This document shows, piece by piece, positions 20,024 to 32,928 of a DNA stretch of 45,728 bases. The first letter of the stretch is position 1; the number at the start of each line of letters is the position of its first letter. The position numbers and the translations under genes are program-made. Origin of the DNA: Spirogloea muscicola (Eukaryota; Streptophyta; Zygnematophyceae; Spirogloeales; Spirogloeaceae); NCBI GenBank assembly GCA_009602725.1, contig WELB01000035.1, forward strand, positions 19,307 through 65,034. The letters run 5' to 3'. The notes under the pieces were generated by a model. That model saw nothing but the letters and a program-made list of their open reading frames with translations. It had not been told where the DNA came from and searched no databases.

Positions 20024-22133
20024 CCGTTGCGTCCGCTGCTGCGACGCCGCCGCCGCTGCAGCCACCGGGCAGCGCCGTCGGGTCGTCGAGCTCCAGCGGC
20101 GGCGGCTGGGACAGCTCGCTGGCGCGCGCGTGGGTGGCCGGCGCGCTGGAGCAGCTGGAGCAGAGGCAGGCGGCGAGGAGGGAGAGCGGCGACACGCCGG
20201 AGGAGGCGCCGGCGGGGAGCAGCGCCGGCAGCAGCCTGGCCAGCTCCGTCGCCGAGGGCGGCGCCGGCTCCAGCCACGGCCAGCTCTCGCGGCGCAGCCT
20301 GCGCAAGCTCGTCATGGAGTATGGCCTCGAGTGGGGGCCGCTGACGGCGCCCAGGTCCTCCACACCTCCCTCCTCCCCAACTCCCTCCTCAGCTGCCTCC
20401 TGACCTCCATACAAGGGCTTGTCAACTGCCGTCCGGTATTCGGGCATCAGTTAGCGACCTCTATGTGCTGACTCGTGGTTACCCAGGAGGTTAGCTAAGC
20501 AGTTAGTTGCTGTACATCTGTCAATGTGCTTGCCTTTGTGCTTGGCCACTCAGGCCCTCCATAACTCAAAGCCTACTTGTTACGCTGTGCAGGCTCACGA
20601 TGCACCATGGGTTGCAGCGGGACTTGGCAGCAGCTGGCGGAGGCCGGAGCAGCGCCGGCGGCGCCCACGTCGGAGCCGGCGGCACCGGCGGCGGCGGCGG
20701 CGGACCCCGTGGCACCACCTCGCAGCCAGCCAGCTTCTCGAGACTGCCGGCGGTCCATCGAGCGGGGCTGCCGCGGCGCCCGTCGCCGTTGGGAGCACCG
20801 GCAGTGCAGAGGGAGGACGACGGAGGAGGCGTGGAGAAAAGGGAGGGCCGCAACGGCGGCCGCGGCAGCCTCCGCGCAGCAGCGCCTGTGCGCGGCGCCG
20901 CCGCGCTCTGCCTCGCCGGCGTCCTCGTCGGCGGCAGCCTCCTCGGCCTTGCCGCGCCGCTGAGCCCCGGCGATAGCTGGATGGGCGTGCCCGACGCTGG
21001 CGGCAGTGCGGCGGTCTACTCCAGCCGGCGGAGCCTTAAGTCGCTGGCCGTGCCGCCTGACGCTTTCGCCGAGCAGCACCGAGCCGTCCAAGGCCCTGTG
21101 GGGCTCGACTCGGCGGAGACTGCGGCGTCGCAGCGGCGGCCAGTGGCCGGCGGCAGCGGCGGTGGCGGCAACGCTCCATGGGTCAAGAGCATCGGTCTCA
21201 TTCTGGGGTGGGTCTCGAGTGCAAACACTAATTCCACTGCCCTGACACTATGTTTGCACCTAAGCGTTGAGCTCCTCTCCCTCCATCCTCACAAATTTTT
21301 TCCTGATAGTCTAATAGTGGTAATGTCAGTGGTAGTTACCCAAATTAGAAGCTTGGTTCATGTGTATTCTGTTTCTTACATGTCTTCCACGGCTCTGGCG
21401 CTCGAATGGTGCGTGCAGGTGGATGTCGGCGGCGTTCTACGTGAGCTCCCGCGTGGCGCAGATCGCCCGCAACCACGAGCGGCGCTCCGTTGAGGGCCTC
21501 TCCATGGCGATGTTTGGCTGCGCCATGGCGGCCAACTCGATGTACGGCGCGTCCATTCTCATGCGCACGCCTGGGTGGTGCGTCACCACCCTCTCCACCT
21601 TCTGCCCCCCTATCCTTTTAACCTGTGGCTCCGCCAATTGATATTTTAACACCCTCTGTATGCACTTGGCTGGCTATTACAGCCGCTCTTTCAACATGAG
21701 CAGCTAGCTCTATATCTCCTTCCTCTACTACTTTGTCCTCCCACTGTGCTGCCGAAGCTCAGGCTGCATTCCTCCCTCCCTCGTCTCCCCCTCCCTCCTC
21801 TCCCTGCTGCGTGCAGGACGGACCTGGCCGGCAAAGCTCCGTGGCTGCTGGGCAGCCTCGGCACCGTCTCCCTCGACGTTGCCATCTACCTCCAGGTGCG
21901 TAAACCTTAAACCCTCTTTCCTTACGGCCACCTCAGAGAGCTCGTAGCGTACTGCAGTCCCTCCTGACAGCAAGGCCGGTGGGCGCCTGTGGCCACGACG
22001 GCAGGCGCGCTACCTTATGTACTGCTACAGCAACAAGCCGCCGCGCTCCGAGGAGGCGGCGCCGTTGCTCCCCAACAAGCTGGCGCGGCCTGCGGCTGCC
22101 ATGACTGCGACAGACTGCAGCTTGGAGCCGTGA
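20024..22133 (+). CDS. PQ-loop transporter, second half (SLC66/YPQ-like), 5' truncated
   Basis: Five exons recognised: 20024-20354 (start missing), 20593-21207, 21419-21577, 21817-21895 and 22005-22133; phases agree. The first two encode a long hydrophilic Ser/Ala/Gly-rich stretch and one hydrophobic span (AALCLAGVLVGGSLLGLAAP). The remaining exons encode the second PQ-loop unit: SIGLILGWMSAAFYVSSRVAQIARN, ERRSVEGLSMAMFG, then WLLGSLGTVSLDVAIYLQAR. PQ-loop proteins of this class (yeast YPQ, animal PQLC2, plant relatives) export cationic amino acids from vacuoles or lysosomes. The tail has an acidic dileucine signal (EEAAPLL), fitting sorting to such a compartment. The first PQ-loop unit is absent: the frame stops being recognisable at the N at 20023, after which only repeats lie upstream. 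Intron 1 holds an R3 repeat, intron 2 a nad5 relic, and intron 3 an R2 repeat. Confidence 0.85.
20411..20580 (+). repeat. Dispersed repeat R3, in a PQ-loop gene intron
   Basis: Same orientation as the copy at 275-450. GCGACCTCTATGTGCTGACT and TGTGCTTGCCTTTGTGCTTG are shared. Confidence 0.8.
21280..21392 (+). pseudogene. nad5: Mitochondrial nad5 fragment (NUMT) in a PQ-loop gene intron
   Basis: The plus strand reads FPDSLIVVMSVVVTQIRSLV then HVYSVSYMSS. Plant and algal NAD5 has a segment of the form [27 protein letters not shown], so most positions agree. The fragment fills about half of the 211-bp intron 2 and comes from a different part of nad5 than the relic at 13605. The resemblance is from memory. 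Confidence 0.78.
21615..21705 (+). repeat. Dispersed repeat R2, in a PQ-loop gene intron
   Basis: ACCTGTGGCTCCGCCAATTG, then ACACCCTCTGTATGCACTTG and GCTGGCTATTACAGCCGC. Confidence 0.75.
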
Positions 22134-22310
22134 CTGGGCAGATTGTCCTGGGGATAGCAGTGAGCTGCAGGGCAAGGTGCACCTCCTGTGACGAAGTCCA
22201 GGACGGCATGAGCGCACGCCCACTCGCTTGTGAGTCGCAGCTCGACGCTTAGGACGCTGAGATTGGCAATGGGTTATCAGCAGCTGGCTCCGTGCTAGAC
22301 GCGCCGAGCA

Positions 22311-25300
22311 TCAGCTGCGCTGCCCCTTGGCCTCCTTGGCGCGCGCCAGCGCAGCCTCGCGGTCTGCCGCGTGCTGCGCCATCCTCGCCACCTTCTCCTC
22401 CTTCTCGCGCCGCCGCAGCTCCTCGGCGCTCGGCTTCTTCGGGGCCGGCGCCTTGCCCTTCTTCGCCTGTGCCCACATCAGAGGCAGAGCTTGTCAAGGT
22501 GCTTGCTGAAGGCGTGGAGAGAGGAGTTAAGCAAAACAATGGCCACTCAATGCTGTTGTCCAGGAGGGTGGCGAGTCAGGTGGGAGGGCAGACACACAGG
22601 GGAGTGGAGAGGAGGGAGGACGATGGTGGACGAAGCAGCGGTTAGGGAGGTCAGGCGGGAGAATGTTATGCTATGTCATGTGATGAAGAGGGAGGGAGGG
22701 AAGCAAGACTCGAGGAACTGACGAGGACAAACTGAGGGAGACAGGAAATAAGGGTCCAGGTTTTTGGGTCTAGGGGTTTGAGGGTTCAGGGGTTCAGGAT
22801 CCAGGGTCTAGCATATGTAGGTTAGCGTGGGCTCAAGGAGTCAGCGTTCAAGATGGTTTCTGCACACCTCGGCCTTGCCCTTGCCTCCTGGCAGAGGCTC
22901 TTCCTGCAGAGCGCATGCAGGGTTGAGGGTGTAGGGTCTAAGGGTTTGGGTTTGAGGGGTTTGGGATCTTGGGTTCAGGGGATGTAGCATAGAGTTTAGG
23001 ACTTGGAGTTTATGCTGTATGATGGTTCCTCCATACCTCGGCCTTGCCCTTGCCTCCTCCCGGCCCAGGCTCTTCAGCGGTTTGAGGTTTAAGGGTTTGG
23101 GTTCCGGGGATTCTGAGTCCAAGGATGTCGGACTAGGATTTAGGGGATGTGATCCTAAGGTTTGGTTTGGGGTTTAAGAATTTAAGCTTCAATCAGGGTT
23201 CAGTTTATGGTTCCTGCATACCTCGGCCTTGCCCTTGCCTCCTCCTGGCAGAGGCTCTTCTTGACGAGCGCATATGGGGCTTCAGGGCTTGGGTTACAGG
23301 GGGTTTAGGCTTTAGTGGTTTAGGATCTGGGATCGAGGGGATGTAAACTAGGGTTTAGGAAGTTAGGGGTTTAGTATCCAGGGTTTGGGGTTCAGATTCC
23401 GCGCACCTCGGCCTTGCCCTTGCCTCCTGCCGGCGGCGGCTCCTCATGCCGAGCGGCAGCCGGAGCGCCGCCGCCGGCCTCGGCTGCCCTCGGCGCCGGC
23501 GGAGGCTNAGCGCCTCCTGCACCGCCGTGGCGGCCTGCGCCTGGTGCCACTCCCGGCGCCACGCGTGGTCCAGCAGGGCCTCCCGCGCCGCCGCCTCGCG
23601 CGCCAGGATGGCCTCCCACTCCCGCCGCTCCTCTGGGCTCCGCAGCTTCCTCCATTCTGGGGCCTCCACGGACGGTGGCAGCTTCTGCATGAGTCAGTGG
23701 GGTCGACATCGCAGTCAGAGTTACTGCCGCCATTCCCTCACAAGCAGTCACGGCATGTTATAACTGGGAATTGTTTAGTCAATCTGTACCTAAGAGTCCT
23801 TGAAGGCCACTATATGACACCATTGCCAGCTGCTCGTGCTGATAATGGTGGAGGTTAGGTTTAAACTCCAGCTCCAAGTGACGCAAAAGGAGATAATTAT
23901 TACCCCCCACTCCTCAGGCCGCGGCGGCGGGGGCAGCGCAGCCGCCCTGTCGAGGAGCTCGCGCTGCACCCTGTGCTCCGGGAAGCTCTGCACGATGGCG
24001 GGGTCCTGCAGTGCGCGATCTGGGTCCAGCTCCGCCATCATCTGGTCGAGACGCAAGCAAAGGGTCAGCACTGAGGTTCTGGTAGAAAGGATCGTACGTT
24101 CAAGAGTGCGTGAGCAATCCACCGCACTTATATGGTGGTGTCTCAGGCTGCATCGCAAGGCTTTTCCTTTGCTGATGCAGGTGGGACCAGGGCACAACAA
24201 GGAGAAGATGGAGGAACGTGCTAAGGAAGTGTCTCAGATTGATTCTACAGCCGCTTGAAGACTGTCCGTGCGCACCTGTTGCGCGGCTTCCCAACCCGCC
24301 TCCTTGCGCACCACCTTCTCGCGTGCCATGTCGTACATCGCCGCATTCTGACACCATATAACAAAAACCCCCAGCCAGCTGCAGATCTTGAAGGCATAGG
24401 ACCGGCAAGGTGCTGCAGGATCATTGCCGCTTGCTCAGCAGGCAGTGGAGGTACAAGCATGGAGGCCCGCTGGCCGGACCTCGTACTGCCACCACAGCGC
24501 CTGCTTGACGTCCTCTGGCATCGTGAAGCCGCCCTCCAGCTCCGGCCGCTCAAACAGCAGGAAGCGCGCATTGCCTGGATCTGTCAGGACCGCCGCCTTG
24601 TTTGTCTGCACGCAGCAATTGCAGCAGGGGAAGCAGAGTCAGTAGACGCTTGGGCCACCGGAGTTTTGATATGCTTCTTCGAATTCTTAGACTTACTTTT
24701 GTTATGACGTTGCGGCACTCACATTGGTGGGCTTGGTCCGCAGCTGCGCGTCCCAACCGAACAATGGCGCATCGAAGATCTGCACGTCAGCAGGGTCCTC
24801 ACAAGCATCAGCCAGCAGCCCAAAGCCCACATGGCACAAAGCTCGGTGGCTTGCCATCAGCTGCACGGGGACAGGCCGCTGTTGCAGACCCGGTCGAAGC
24901 TGATCTTGTTCTTGAACGCTTGGCCGTGACACTCTGGGCACTTCATCACGCCCTGCAGCAGCCCAACCTCTGCGCCCAGTCGTCATGTTGTGGTCGCACA
25001 CGAGCTAGTGAGAGCGTCAGCCAACAACTTGTGAGCGAACACCAGAGCAGCGGTGTTTACCGTGCCGTCGCAAGCGGTGCACGTGTGGCGAGGCAGGGGG
25101 AGGCCGGCATCGAGGGAGCCGGGGAGCTGGATGATGTCCGCGCGCCCGTCCGCAGCCGCCGCTGCCACGGCGGCCACTGTTGCGCTCTCGCCCCTGCGCT
25201 ATGACACGAGCATGAGCCGAGACAATAATTGAATCTCCCATCACTAGACTTTAAGCCTTCGTTGTGTGAAGCTCAAAGTTACACACTTAACACTCGCATC

Positions 25301-26445
25301 ATCATCGAGGCAACGACATCTTGCGCAAGCCCACCGCTTGAGGTTTGGGCTCCGGATGGCGATGAGCTGCTCGCCACTTCCGCCGCAAGTGGAGCAACAC
25401 AGGCCCTCCCACCCGCTGCAGCGCTGGCATTCCCTGCACCACCAACCATGTGCACCAAAGCCAACTGAGGGCCGCCGCCTGGCATAAGCGCCGGTAACAC
25501 TTAACCCTAACCCTTAAACCCTAAGTACTAAATTCTGAAACTAAATGAGTGCCGCCGCCTGGCACAAGCGCTGGTGCGGGGGTTGTGAAGCCGGGCAGCG
25601 AGCCTCACTTGGGTCCGTAGCACTTGCTGACCAGGTCGAAGGTCACGGCGGCTGTGCCAGCGGCCGCCACGGCCTGCCGCGGCGGCGACGCTGGCGCCAG
25701 TAAGTATGATCATTGTTTCGGAACGAAGACAACCATATTTATACTGTTAGAAGTTGCATAATCGATATGGGCTGGAGCTGCTACGAATGCTACTATCGGT
25801 CCTTGCAGGAGCTTCGGAGGGAGGCGGCGGAAACGGCAGAGATTGCGCACCGCGACACTGAGGCCGGCAATGTTGCTGACGGCTCGCGGAATGCCGAGGC
25901 CCGTTCGCAGCGCCTCTTGGGCCTCTGTTACGGAGATCGCAGGCCCAAGTACTATAGTAAGCAAAGGATTTACCTTCACAAATTTCTGTTCTCAAGAAGA
26001 CCCAAATGTATCTAGAGGTGCGTAGAGCGTCAGGAGCGTGAAGGCCGCCGCAGACAAGGAAATGAACACGAGTATTATCTGAGACTATCTTGGTTTCCTG
26101 GGCTTCCTGAGCTGCCTGAGCCCTTCTTTCCGCTCAGCTCATCTGCTTCCCTTTGTTACTACGAGGATACTGAGAAACCTGAGCTTCCCGGCTTGCGGCT
26201 CCGCGTCATGTAAACCTACATTCCCCTCTGTCAGTGACTGGCTGGCCTTCGCAGTCGCCCCTTGGTATTAGCAGACGCTTTTGATTTCCGAGTCCCAAGA
26301 ATGTCATCACAGCCCACAGGGACGCAGTAGATGTAGAAGTGATGGGCTTGGTGGGCGCACCGACGTTGAGCTCGAAGGCGGCGTCGCGGGCGAACTCGGC
26401 GGCGCCGCGCGCCCGCGCCGCCGCCGCCTTCAGGAAGCCCGCCAT
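22311..26445 (-). CDS. Unrecognised membrane protein with DnaJ-like zinc motifs and helical tail
   Basis: Fifteen exons on the minus strand: 26445-26361, 25924-25851, 25673-25609, 25433-25335, 25193-25061, 24952-24890, 24779-24723, 24605-24480, 24347-24276, 24041-23904, 23684-23407 (contains an N at 23508), 23254-23222, 23069-23037, 22903-22868 and 22466-22311; about 480 residues. It starts MAGFLKAAAARARGAAEFAR. A likely membrane span follows (SVAAVAAAGTAAVTF). Then come two Cys clusters: KCYGPKECQRC...CCSTCGGSGE (about 70-95) and CTACDGTGVMKCPECHGQ (about 146-163). The CxxCxGxG form is that of DnaJ-type zinc fingers, which act in thiol or folding chemistry. After these comes a helical region rich in Trp, Glu and Arg, a repeated EEPLPGGGKGKAE linker, and a Lys/Glu tail ending KEAKGQRS. 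I cannot name the family; plastid location is only a guess. The N disturbs the frame within exon 11. Its stop faces that of the PQ-loop gene 177 bp away. Confidence 0.72.
22740..23450 (-). repeat. Mini-exon array alternating with TTTAGGG-like introns
   Basis: Four copies of a unit that on the minus strand encodes variants of EEPLPGGGKGKAE lie at 23442-23407, 23254-23222, 23069-23037 and 22903-22868, about 170-185 bp apart. Each copy ends GAG followed by GT (GTGCGC, GTATGC, GTATGG, GTGTGC), and each has an AG acceptor that gives a length of 33 or 36 bp, so every unit keeps the frame. The spacers are degenerate G-rich repeats such as GGGTTTAGG, GGGTTTGGG and GGGTTCAGG on the plus strand. Confidence 0.8.
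25500..25535. repeat. Interstitial telomere-type repeat
   Basis: TTAACCCTAACCCTTAAACC followed by CTAAG, in an intron of the zinc-motif gene. Confidence 0.75.
26185..26290 (+). repeat. Dispersed repeat R2, in intron 1 of the zinc-motif gene
   Basis: GGCTTGCGGCTCCGCGTCAT, then CCCTCTGTCAGTGACTGGCT and GGCCTTCGCAGTCGCC, with the AGCAGACGC end. Confidence 0.65.
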
Positions 26446-26530
26446 GGCCGCCGCCGCTCTGCGCCGCTCCAAAGCCTAATCCTCAAACCCCTAAACCTCA
26501 AACCCCTCCTCCTCCCGCGGCGCCTTGCCT

Positions 26531-26535
<5 letters not shown>

Positions 26536-26564
<29 letters not shown>

Positions 26565-27205
26565 GGCCGCCGGAGGTCCGCCCNNNNNNNNNNNNNNNNN
26601 NNNNNNNNNNNNNNNNNNNNNNNNNNNNNNNNNNNNNNNNNNNNNNNNNNNNNNNNNNNNNNNNNNNNNNNNNNNNNNNNNNNNNNNNNNNNNNNNNNNN
26701 NNNNNNNNNNNNNNNNNNNNNNNNNNNNNNNNNNNNNNNNNNNNNNNNNNNNNNNNNNNNNNNNNNNNNNNNNNNNNNNNNNNNNNNNNNNNNNNNNNNN
26801 NNNNNNNNNNNNNNNNNNNNNNNNNNNNNNNNNNNNNNNNNNNNNNNNNNNNNNNNNNNNNNNNNNNNNNNNNNNNNNNNNNNNNNNNNNNNNNNNNNNN
26901 NNNNNNNNNNNNNNNNNNNNNNNNNNNNNNNNNNNNNNNNNNNNNNNNNNNNNNNNNNNNNNNNNNNNNNNNNNNNNNNNNNNNNNNNNNNNNNNNNNNN
27001 NNNNNNNNNNNNNNNNNNNNNNNNNNNNNNNNNNNNNNNNNNNNNNNNNNNNNNNNNNNNNNNNNNNNNNNNNNNNNNNNNNNNNNNNNNNNNNNNNNNN
27101 NNNNNNNNNNNNNNNNNNNNNNNNNNNNNNNNNNNNNNNNNNNNNNNNNNNNNNNNNNNNNNNNNNNNNNNNNNNNNNNNNNNNNNNNNNNNNNNNNNNN
27201 NNNNN
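26536..27205. other. GCC repeat followed by a 622-N assembly gap
   Basis: A GCC tract at about 26536-26570 leads to N at 26584-27205. Open frames that cross it are meaningless. The gap lies upstream of the zinc-motif gene, so part of its 5' region may be lost. Confidence 0.95.
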
Positions 27206-27430
27206 CCATGGACCGCTGCAGGGATACAGAGAGGCGCATCCGATATACCTGAGCCCACGAGCCCGCGGCGTTGAAGTCGGCTGGCTCGCCGCGTCTGCTG
27301 GACACAGCCCGCCGCGCAAGCCTAGCCAATAGGTCAAGCCACTGGGACCCAAGAGCCCCGTGCACGTCCACCGCCAAGGGGACGAACTCGTCGGCAGGTG
27401 GGTGATCGGAGTGCTTGGCCGCCTTGCAGC
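27206..27430 (-). mobile_element. Possible retroelement reverse-transcriptase fragment
   Basis: The minus frame reads DEFVPLAVDVHGALGSQWLD, LLARLARRAV, then VYRMRLSVSLQRSM up to the gap. Non-LTR retrotransposons of green algae often have a C-terminal stretch of the form FVPFAVDT-GALG...LLRRLA...RRLSVALQR, so this may be such a fragment cut by the gap. The evidence is a short motif only, recalled from memory. No target-site duplication or catalytic YADD box is visible. Confidence 0.4.
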
Positions 27431-27461
27431 GAGCGGCCTTCGAGGCAGCGTGGCCGGCCCG

Positions 27462-27530
27462 TCTTCCAGTAGAGGGCGATGGTTGTGATTGGCCAGCCCA
27501 GAAACAGAATGAGCAAAGGTCGGAGGGGCC
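27462..27530 (-). repeat. Dispersed hairpin repeat R1
   Basis: GTCTTCCAGTAGAGGGCGAT, then GGTTGTGATTGGCCAGCCCA. This is one of the most complete copies and defines the flank of the hairpin. Confidence 0.8.
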
Positions 27531-28337
27531 AGATCAACGATAAAGCACACAGCCACTCAAGGGGCCACTGGGTGCTCAATGACCCCTTGTTAACGGCCGC
27601 ATATTAGAGTAGCTTGCAGCAGGTGAAGTGTCAGCGTGATGAAAGCAAGCCCGAACGGAGATAAAGTTGGTCAACAGATCACTGACTTATGGCTGTGAGA
27701 GGCCAGACCAGGAATGGACAAGGTCTGAAAGGGCCGGATGGCACAAAGAGCAAGTAACTAATCTCTAAGACGTCAGCAAGTGGGCTTTCAGTAACCTTCT
27801 GGCAGGAGAGGCAATCAGAAGCCACGACTTTTGCTCTTCCGAAGGGGATGGTAGCTGAGAGAGGCCATCCTTAATCAGTGGATAGAGCAGGACAGTAGAC
27901 GGGCAAGGATGGACCAGAGGTTGGACACTGCGCGCCTTTAGCTGTCTTACTTGGGCTGCCAAGCTTTGGCACTCTCGTTCACCCTCAAGCGCGGCTCCTA
28001 CTGCAACAAATGGACTTGCCAGGCTCTGCAGATCGAGCTGTGCCCCGTTGCCAGGCTCGGGTGGACACTGCATCGCACCACTGCACCTAGCTGTGTTTTG
28101 CTTCTGTGTTCCTTCGCCTTACACCATAAACACTTTAATGGCTGAACCAAGACGTACTAGTTGGCGGAGGCTCCCACGTATCCACTGGATGTGGGCTATA
28201 CCCGATGCCAAATGAGCGAAGGGGCTGGCTATGTCGAGAGGAGTGGCCGAGCAAGCAAGCTGAGCACGTCGAGGAGTTGGGCAGAGGTGTCCTGCGGCAC
28301 GGGTTTGGAACTGCAGCTTTTGACTAGTTATCACTGA
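27531..28337. repeat. Intergenic with two more R1 copies
   Basis: R1 cores at 27686-27745 (GGCTGTGAGAGGCCAGACCA) and 27834-27876 (diverged), both minus. The remaining sequence has no recognisable gene. Confidence 0.6.
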
Positions 28338-28412
28338 GAGAGAGAAATTGCTCGCCCATAGAGGGTAGGGGCTGGGAAAGGCCAGCCCAAAAGGAAATGG
28401 ACAAGGTCTTCC
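28338..28412 (-). repeat. Dispersed hairpin repeat R1
   Basis: TTGCTCGCCCATAGAGGGTA, then GGGGCTGGGAAAGGCCAGCC and CAAAAGG. Confidence 0.75.
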
Positions 28413-28529
28413 TCAACTGCCAGTCTCTTTACTGATTGGTCTGTGCTGTGGTGTTGGGGTTTCGCCCTGGACCTTGTCCAGTCCTTCGGGCTTGCATAGC
28501 TGTGCGGTTTTTGCGCCTTACGGCCCTGT

Positions 28530-28662
28530 GAACCATCTTCTATGGGCTGGCTTTTTCCACAGCCCTCGCCTTCTTTGAGAGAGCCAGTTCCAGTGGGCTG
28601 GCCTTTCACACTTCCTTTGACAGCCATCGCCCTCTCCTGGAAGAGTCTTGTCTTTCAAAGCC
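28530..28662 (+). repeat. Two adjacent R1 copies
   Basis: First copy at 28530-28590 (TATGGGCTGGCTTTTTCCAC, AGCCCTCGCC); second at 28592-28662 (GTGGGCTGGCCTTTCACACT, then ACAGCCATCGCCCTCTCCTG). Both face the same way. Confidence 0.75.
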
Positions 28663-28814
28663 ATCGCATCCGTAGGACGAGCCTCACGTTCTGAACACTC
28701 GAGCTTGATCGCACTGGTCTCCGAGCCCATTGCCTTGCCCTGCCTTTCCCGTCGCTTCCCCCAACCGTTCCCGCGGCTTCACTCGCCCAAACAGGCTGCA
28801 CGCCTCTCCTTTTG

Positions 28815-28895
28815 GCTCCGTCATGAACACCTGTATGCATCTGGCTGGCATTTCACAGCCGATTCTTTAATATCAGCAGCCGCATTCATTTCGAA
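28815..28895 (+). repeat. Dispersed repeat R2
   Basis: TGAACACCTGTATGCATCTG, then GCTGGCATTTCACAGCCGAT and ATATCAGCAGCCGC. Confidence 0.75.
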
Positions 28896-29333
28896 GTAGC
28901 CTCTCCAAGCCTCTCCAGGCCTTTCCTAAGCCCTCTGGCAGCTGCAGACCCCCAGCCACCCCCTTCCTCCTCCTCTGGGCGCCCACGTCGAGGTGCGCCG
29001 CCATCGCCGCCACTGTCCTCCTCCTCCTCACGCCCTCACCTTGCCCGTCCTCCCTCCTCGCGAGGCCTTCTTGTGGCCCTTCTCTCCCAGCTCCTCGCGA
29101 CGCCGAGGCCGGCGCGCCACGACGACGGCCGCTGCGGCACTACGACGGACATGCGGCCAGCTGCGCTCGTTTGTGCTGCCGCCGCCGCCGTCGCCTCTGG
29201 AGCCAGAGCCGCAGCAGCCGCTCACATTCTGCTGCCGCGGCTGCTCAGGCGTCCGCCAGCTGCGGCGGCGGCGGCAGAGGCGGCGGCGGGAGGCGGGACT
29301 CGGCCGGGGCGCCGCTCCCTCTGCGCTGCGGCG
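28896..29333. other. Probable promoter/5'UTR region of spermidine synthase
   Basis: Pyrimidine- then GC-rich sequence leading to the ATG at 29334. No specific promoter element can be pointed to. Confidence 0.35.
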
Positions 29334-31872
<2,539 letters not shown>

Positions 31873-32867
31873 CTGCTGGTCTGCCACTTGACAAGCTCGA
31901 GAAATCCGTCCTCTATCCAAGTACCCTATTTTTGCAAGACCTTGCAAGAGCTTCTACCTGGCTCGCTCGAAGGACAGACAGATTTGACATCGACGCCCGT
32001 GATGGCCTCCTCATTGGCGGCTAATCTGTCTTGGCAGTTTGCAATCTGACACTGACAAAGGGCGCAGCAATTGCACAAGCTCACAGTGATCATTTCAAGT
32101 GAATCTTAATTAGTATTTTTGCTACTTGTGTAAGCTCCACATACTCCACCAGGGATCCAGACTTGCATTATCTCATGCCAAGAAGGTGTGTTGACTGCCA
32201 CAACCTCACATTGACATGACGTCTGCCACTTATGAAGACCATGCTTGGCCTTCAAGATTGAGAAGCACAGATTGGACCTGAGGTCTCTTTGAAAGTGCCT
32301 GTATCTGACAGACTCAATGCCGGCGCTTGTACCAATATGAGCTTCTCGCGGCTGTTGTGACAAGTTCAATAAGGTATTTTAGTACCGAATTGCTGACGGT
32401 AGAGAAGCAGTATGTTGTGGACTGACACTGATGAAATAGGGCAGCAGCTCTTGGCAGCTGCAAGGATTGCAAACGAATGCAACAAAGTGGCAAGTTTGCA
32501 GGATCCCGTGTGCAGCACACGTCTATTTCTTACTTCTTGTGTACCAAGCAATGCCTCTTCATTTGCTTTCAGAAGGTCTTATGTCAAGTGCAGCGACGTC
32601 CTCATGCGGAGACTGCACGGCTTGTGCACGCTCACGGATGCGCTCGACTGAGCGACTTGCGCAGCATTGGCAGCTTACTGTGGGCCTTGCAGTCAACAGC
32701 GCCAAAGCTCCCCACCAAGTACGTCGCTTGGTGACCCTCACTCAGACGCACTGCAGACCATTGCGCAAGCTTCACTTCCGGAGCGTGACATGAGCAAGGG
32801 ACGGACTCGTGAGGGTGTGCTGGTGCGCCTCACAGCATGCACTTTCGGGCCTTTCGGGCCTTATTAC
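31873..32867. other. Intergenic, nothing recognised
   Basis: Contains the 3' region of spermidine synthase. No frame longer than about 110 codons and no family motif on either strand. Confidence 0.5.
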
Positions 32868-32928
32868 ATCCCTTTGGGCTGGCCCTCCAACGGGGCGAGC
32901 CCTTTCTTCTGACGGCCACTGCCGTTAA
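32868..32928 (+). repeat. Dispersed hairpin repeat R1
   Basis: CCTTTGGGCTGGCCCTCCAA, then GGGGCGAGCCCTTTCTTCTG, about 80 bp upstream of the ssSPT start. Confidence 0.65.

Noticed and set aside
19218-20447. 409-codon minus-strand frame
   Set aside because: It crosses the N at 20023, two repeats and the antisense of the PQ-loop exon; no domain is present and the GC-rich composition keeps many frames open.
24861-24889. 29-bp intron in the zinc-motif gene
   Set aside because: Phases fit, but it is too short to splice; the acceptor at 24780 gives a normal intron and also keeps phase.
26281-27556. Several frames of 250-350 codons on both strands
   Set aside because: They are mostly the 622-N gap translated as unknown residues.
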